Below, piece after piece: positions 61,501 to 64,000 of a stretch of 64,000 nt of DNA. Source of the DNA: Ciona savignyi. Lineage: Eukaryota > Chordata > Ascidiacea > Phlebobranchia > Cionidae. The stretch lies in NCBI GenBank assembly GCA_000149265.1, contig CH002606.1, forward strand, positions 201,402-265,401, read 5' to 3'. Under the pieces are notes generated by a model, which was not told the DNA's origin, did not search any database, and saw nothing but the letters and a program-made list of their open reading frames with translations. The stretch's first letter is position 1, and each line of letters begins with the position of its first letter. The position numbers and the translations under genes are program-made.

Positions 61501-64000
61501 AGACCAAACTAAACAGAATGGTGGATTATGATGTAAAGAGAAGACCTTCTGATGCTCAACTTTTGGAAGATAAAGTTTTCGCCAAATATGGGTGGGACTT
61601 TGTGTATATGTGAGGTCTTGCTGTTTTAACTCATGTCCGTATTACACTGTACAAGTCTAAATGTGTTTAAGGCCAGTTAGCTAAAGGGATCTTAGTTCAA
61701 AACCAGACAATGACTAGGATAATATATCTATAAAAACGTTAGAGCGTTATCAGATTACCCCCTCACCCACAGTCGGGCTACAGAAGCTATTACAGTGTTT
61801 TGTTTAGGAGAATAGAATGTTTATGTTCACACAATCCCACAATCAAGTGCCTTGCTGTTTTAACTCATGTTTGATTACGTTGTATAAGTCCATATGTTTT
61901 TACTGCTGGTTAGCTAAAAGCATATTAGATTAAATCCAGTCTTTGAGTAGGATACTGTATCTATGTTTTATCCCCTTCAATGGTTTGTAAATCATAATAA
62001 GCTATTACAGTGCGTTCTTTATAATTTGGATATTTATGTGAATTAGTAAGTGGAAGTTGTATTATCACACAGGAAATTGTCATTACGCCCACCATCAAGT
62101 TACTGAAGCTATAGAGTGTTGTATATGGGTCAGATATAGGATAGGATATTCATCTTTATCACCGTGAATGGGATAACCAAGGGGGTTAACACACGGGCAA
62201 TCGTCAGATCACCTTGAGCCCATTGTCGGGTTACCGGAGCTATTGTAGTGTCTTGTATATGATAGACACGTTCCTTCAATTTGGTAGAACCCATTAATCC
62301 ACTAGGTTCAGGCAATGTCCGTAAAGTGCCTTGCCCAAGGACACAATCGACTAGCTGGGGACCAGTTTCACGTTTCACCCCTTCAACCTTTCGATTAAAA
62401 GGCGACGCACTTAACCGTTAGACCAACAATATAATTCTTCTATTGTAAATTAACCTACCTGGTAATAATCCACTGGGTCCATATTTATCCACAGATTTTC
62501 TTGCCCAAGTACACAACCGACTAGCTAGTGACAACTTTCAATTCCACAACCTTTTATTGTGTGGGAGTACGGTTCTATTGTATCGATCTAAGTGTGTATT
62601 TATGTTGGAAAACACATTGTGTCCAAAGCTTACATGCTATTGTGTACAAAAGTCATTTCAATGGTGGGAAGAAAAGTTAATCTCACTCTCCAATTATTGA
62701 AAAATGGCACAATTATTTTAAGTTAAATAGGTATAAAACGGCAAATCTACATAGGTTAAAACATGACAGTGAATACCCAAACTTTTTAATGTCGTGCACT
62801 GCACACAAAAGTCGTTCCAGTGTGGATTGGGCTTTAGAGGTCAAAGCAGAAACAGATTGAATGCAAAAACTAAAAACAAATATCTTTGTTTCAAGAAACA
62901 AAGTAGAAACATAATTGGTAGAAACAAAGTAGAAACAGATTTAAGGCAACAAACCTATAAACAAATATCATTCACAGTGGAACTGGTGTTTTACCAGATG
63001 AGTTGAAAGTCCGGGTGGAAGTTGGGAAAGCTGCAGAACAAAGGGTAAATTTAATTAACAAACGTTGTTTGTTTATTTGGATTTTGGTTACTAAAACTCA
63101 ATGTAAAGTGGCTTGCTCAGACGTGCTTTTACATAAATTGACAATGTAGAAAGATAATAAAACCTGACTTATTGTCAATGTAAATTAATACCTCTTAACC
63201 ATTGTAAAGTAGCTTGCTTGAGTAAACAGTCATGAAGCTTATTGACACAGTTGAGTTACTGAAGCTATTATATTGTGTGGATTGTTGGTTCATTTATATT
63301 CGTGTTGGCGGGAAGCCAGGCTTTATCCACGGATATCAAAAGACACCTCATGCCCACAGTTGGGTTGCTGGAGCTATTACAGTGTGTGGATGGTTGGTTT
63401 ATTAAAATCCTTGTGGGTGGGACGCCAGGCTATATTTATGGGTATCATAAGGCACCTCATGCTTACAGTTGAGTTGCTGGAGCTATTACTGTATGTGGAT
63501 AATTAGACATGACTTTCAATTTGGACAACTCATTAGATATCACTGGGTTGAAGCAATATTAAGTGGCTTGCTCAGGTGCACAATAATACACCTCATACCC
63601 CCAGTTAATCTGTAAATTAACTGCAATTTCTAACTTAAACAAAAACCTCTTGTGATTGGTTTGAGTTTAATATAATTAATCAATTATTAACAGGAGCAGT
63701 TCAACATGCAGCAATTCTACCTTTAATATGTTATCATGTCCTGTTAGTTTGATATTCTTTGTTACAAGAAAAACGATTGAATGTTAATATCTTTGCATAG
63801 ATTGGTCAACATGTTTAACAAATTTCACAATCAGCAATCTGTCTTATTATGTTAACAATATTTATTTAGCAATTTGTCTAACTTTAATTTATGTTTTGAA
63901 AACAACGTTTATTGTTTTTGTTATTTTAGGTTGGAGTACTTGTGACTTGGGTTCGAGATGATGTGGCCCAGGTCACATCTGATCTAGCAAGTCTTGGAAT
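58553..64000 (+). CDS. NEK-like kinase-macro gene, second copy (partial, possibly impaired)
   Basis: Exons 58553-58716, 59079-59229, 59575-59693, 60230-60413, 60802-60951, 61517-61591, 62978-63044 and 63930-64000 (cut by the window end). Kinase motifs as in the - strand copy: GSGSFG, VALKK, HRDLKPAN, ADFGV, GTWAYMSPE. Exon 4 lacks two bases at its start (CAG|AAGTAC against CAG|GAAAGTAC), which puts a TAG just before HRD. An upstream acceptor at 60189 (ACACAG|GCTGAC) would keep the frame with a short insertion in the loop before the HRD. If exon 6 is not spliced at 61591 the kinase ends WDFVYM at TGA 61611-61613, making a kinase-only form of about 285 codons. The following exons (ELKVRVEVGKAAEQR, VGVLVTWVRDDVAQV) keep frame with the - strand copy by mostly silent changes, so the gene beyond the kinase has been under selection. 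Confidence 0.6.
59750..60110 (-). repeat. Tandem array of a SINE-like 3' unit, ~108 bp, about 4 units
   Basis: Each unit runs from ccacacactgtaatagctcc-like text to cacgaggatataaatgaacc. Similar units occur near 48130-48290, 54860-55000, 61120-61280 and 63240-63600. The unit is clearly related to the 3' half of the common SINE (cactgcaatagctccggtaa ... ggggataaacatgaatatcc), so it is a second SINE-like family whose 3' part has become tandem. The left arm has only about two units at the equivalent place. Confidence 0.7.
60482..60765 (+). mobile_element. tRNA-derived SINE, full length, in kinase intron 4
   Basis: Head gcctggtggattaatgcgtc, gttgcagattcgaaacttgt, gtcgctagctagtcagttgt, a diverged 3' half and tail attaatatcctattt. 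Its 3' junction is shared with 54340-54465 in the other arm. Confidence 0.8.
62138..62428 (-). mobile_element. tRNA-derived SINE, full length
   Basis: Tail aggatattcatctttatcac, caatcgtcagatcaccttga, cattgtcgggttaccggagc, ttggtagaacccattaatcc and a head ending cttaaccgttagaccaac. Present only in the + arm. Confidence 0.85.
63240..63600 (+). repeat. Second tandem array of the ~108-bp SINE-like unit
   Basis: Units such as gttgctggagctattacagt, then tttatattcgtgttggcgg and caggctttatccacgg, repeat about three times, on the opposite strand to the 59750 array. They lie in the intron before the exon at 63930. Confidence 0.7.

Larger units (their letters stand above)
58500..64000 (+). repeat. Right arm of the inverted duplication (continues past the window)
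   Basis: Head-to-head copy of 50950-56330. The last 71 bases of the window (63930-64000) are identical to the matching exon of the left arm, so the arm goes on to the right. Confidence 0.9.

Overview
Eukaryotic chromosomal DNA, AT-rich and intron-rich, with one assembly gap (14982-15183). Very short introns (one is about 53 nt), dense tRNA-derived SINEs ending in a TCCTA-type tail, and animal gene families with full exon structure suggest an invertebrate chordate. An ascidian tunicate of the Ciona type is the best guess; this is inferred from gene and repeat style, not checked against a database.

Left part (1-17400): the C-terminal 695 codons of an IQCH-like protein occupy 14 exons (+ strand, 1121-11586). 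It is followed by a FAM216-like gene (+, 12381-17391). Introns and gaps carry SINEs, two hAT-type MITEs with target duplications, two MITEs inserted side by side in one SINE, and a 40-bp minisatellite.

Middle (17200-31640): a segment of about 3.4 kb is present three times, in full (17.2-24.65 kb), 5'-truncated (24.65-about 28 kb) and in full (28.2-31.6 kb). Each copy carries a small secreted-peptide gene with a TATA box, a 5'UTR intron, a signal-peptide exon, a short C-terminal exon and a poly(A) signal. Copies 1 and 3 also carry the last FAM216-like exon and a two-exon membrane-anchor fragment. Copy 1 is interrupted by two tandem insertions built of ~333-bp repeats (20.37-24.41 kb).

31.6-39.2 kb is gene-poor, with another predicted two-exon secreted peptide (33715-34894), tRNA-like tandem units and repeat fragments. 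39.25-44.17 kb holds an eight-exon CYP2-type cytochrome P450.

Right part (46.6-64 kb): the most unusual locus. On the - strand, 12 exons (56263 down to 46584) join in phase into a 623-codon frame: a NEK-like Ser/Thr kinase followed by a degenerate macro-like region and a recognisable macrodomain. A second copy lies head-to-head on the + strand (58553 to the window end), making an inverted duplication with arms of at least 5.4 kb around a spacer of about 2.2 kb. The copies differ unevenly: exon 1 is identical, while exons 4-5 of the kinase C-lobe differ by roughly 12-17%. The + copy has a 2-nt deletion at one splice acceptor. A non-autonomous LTR element and a LINE fragment with an RNase H region interrupt introns of the - copy.
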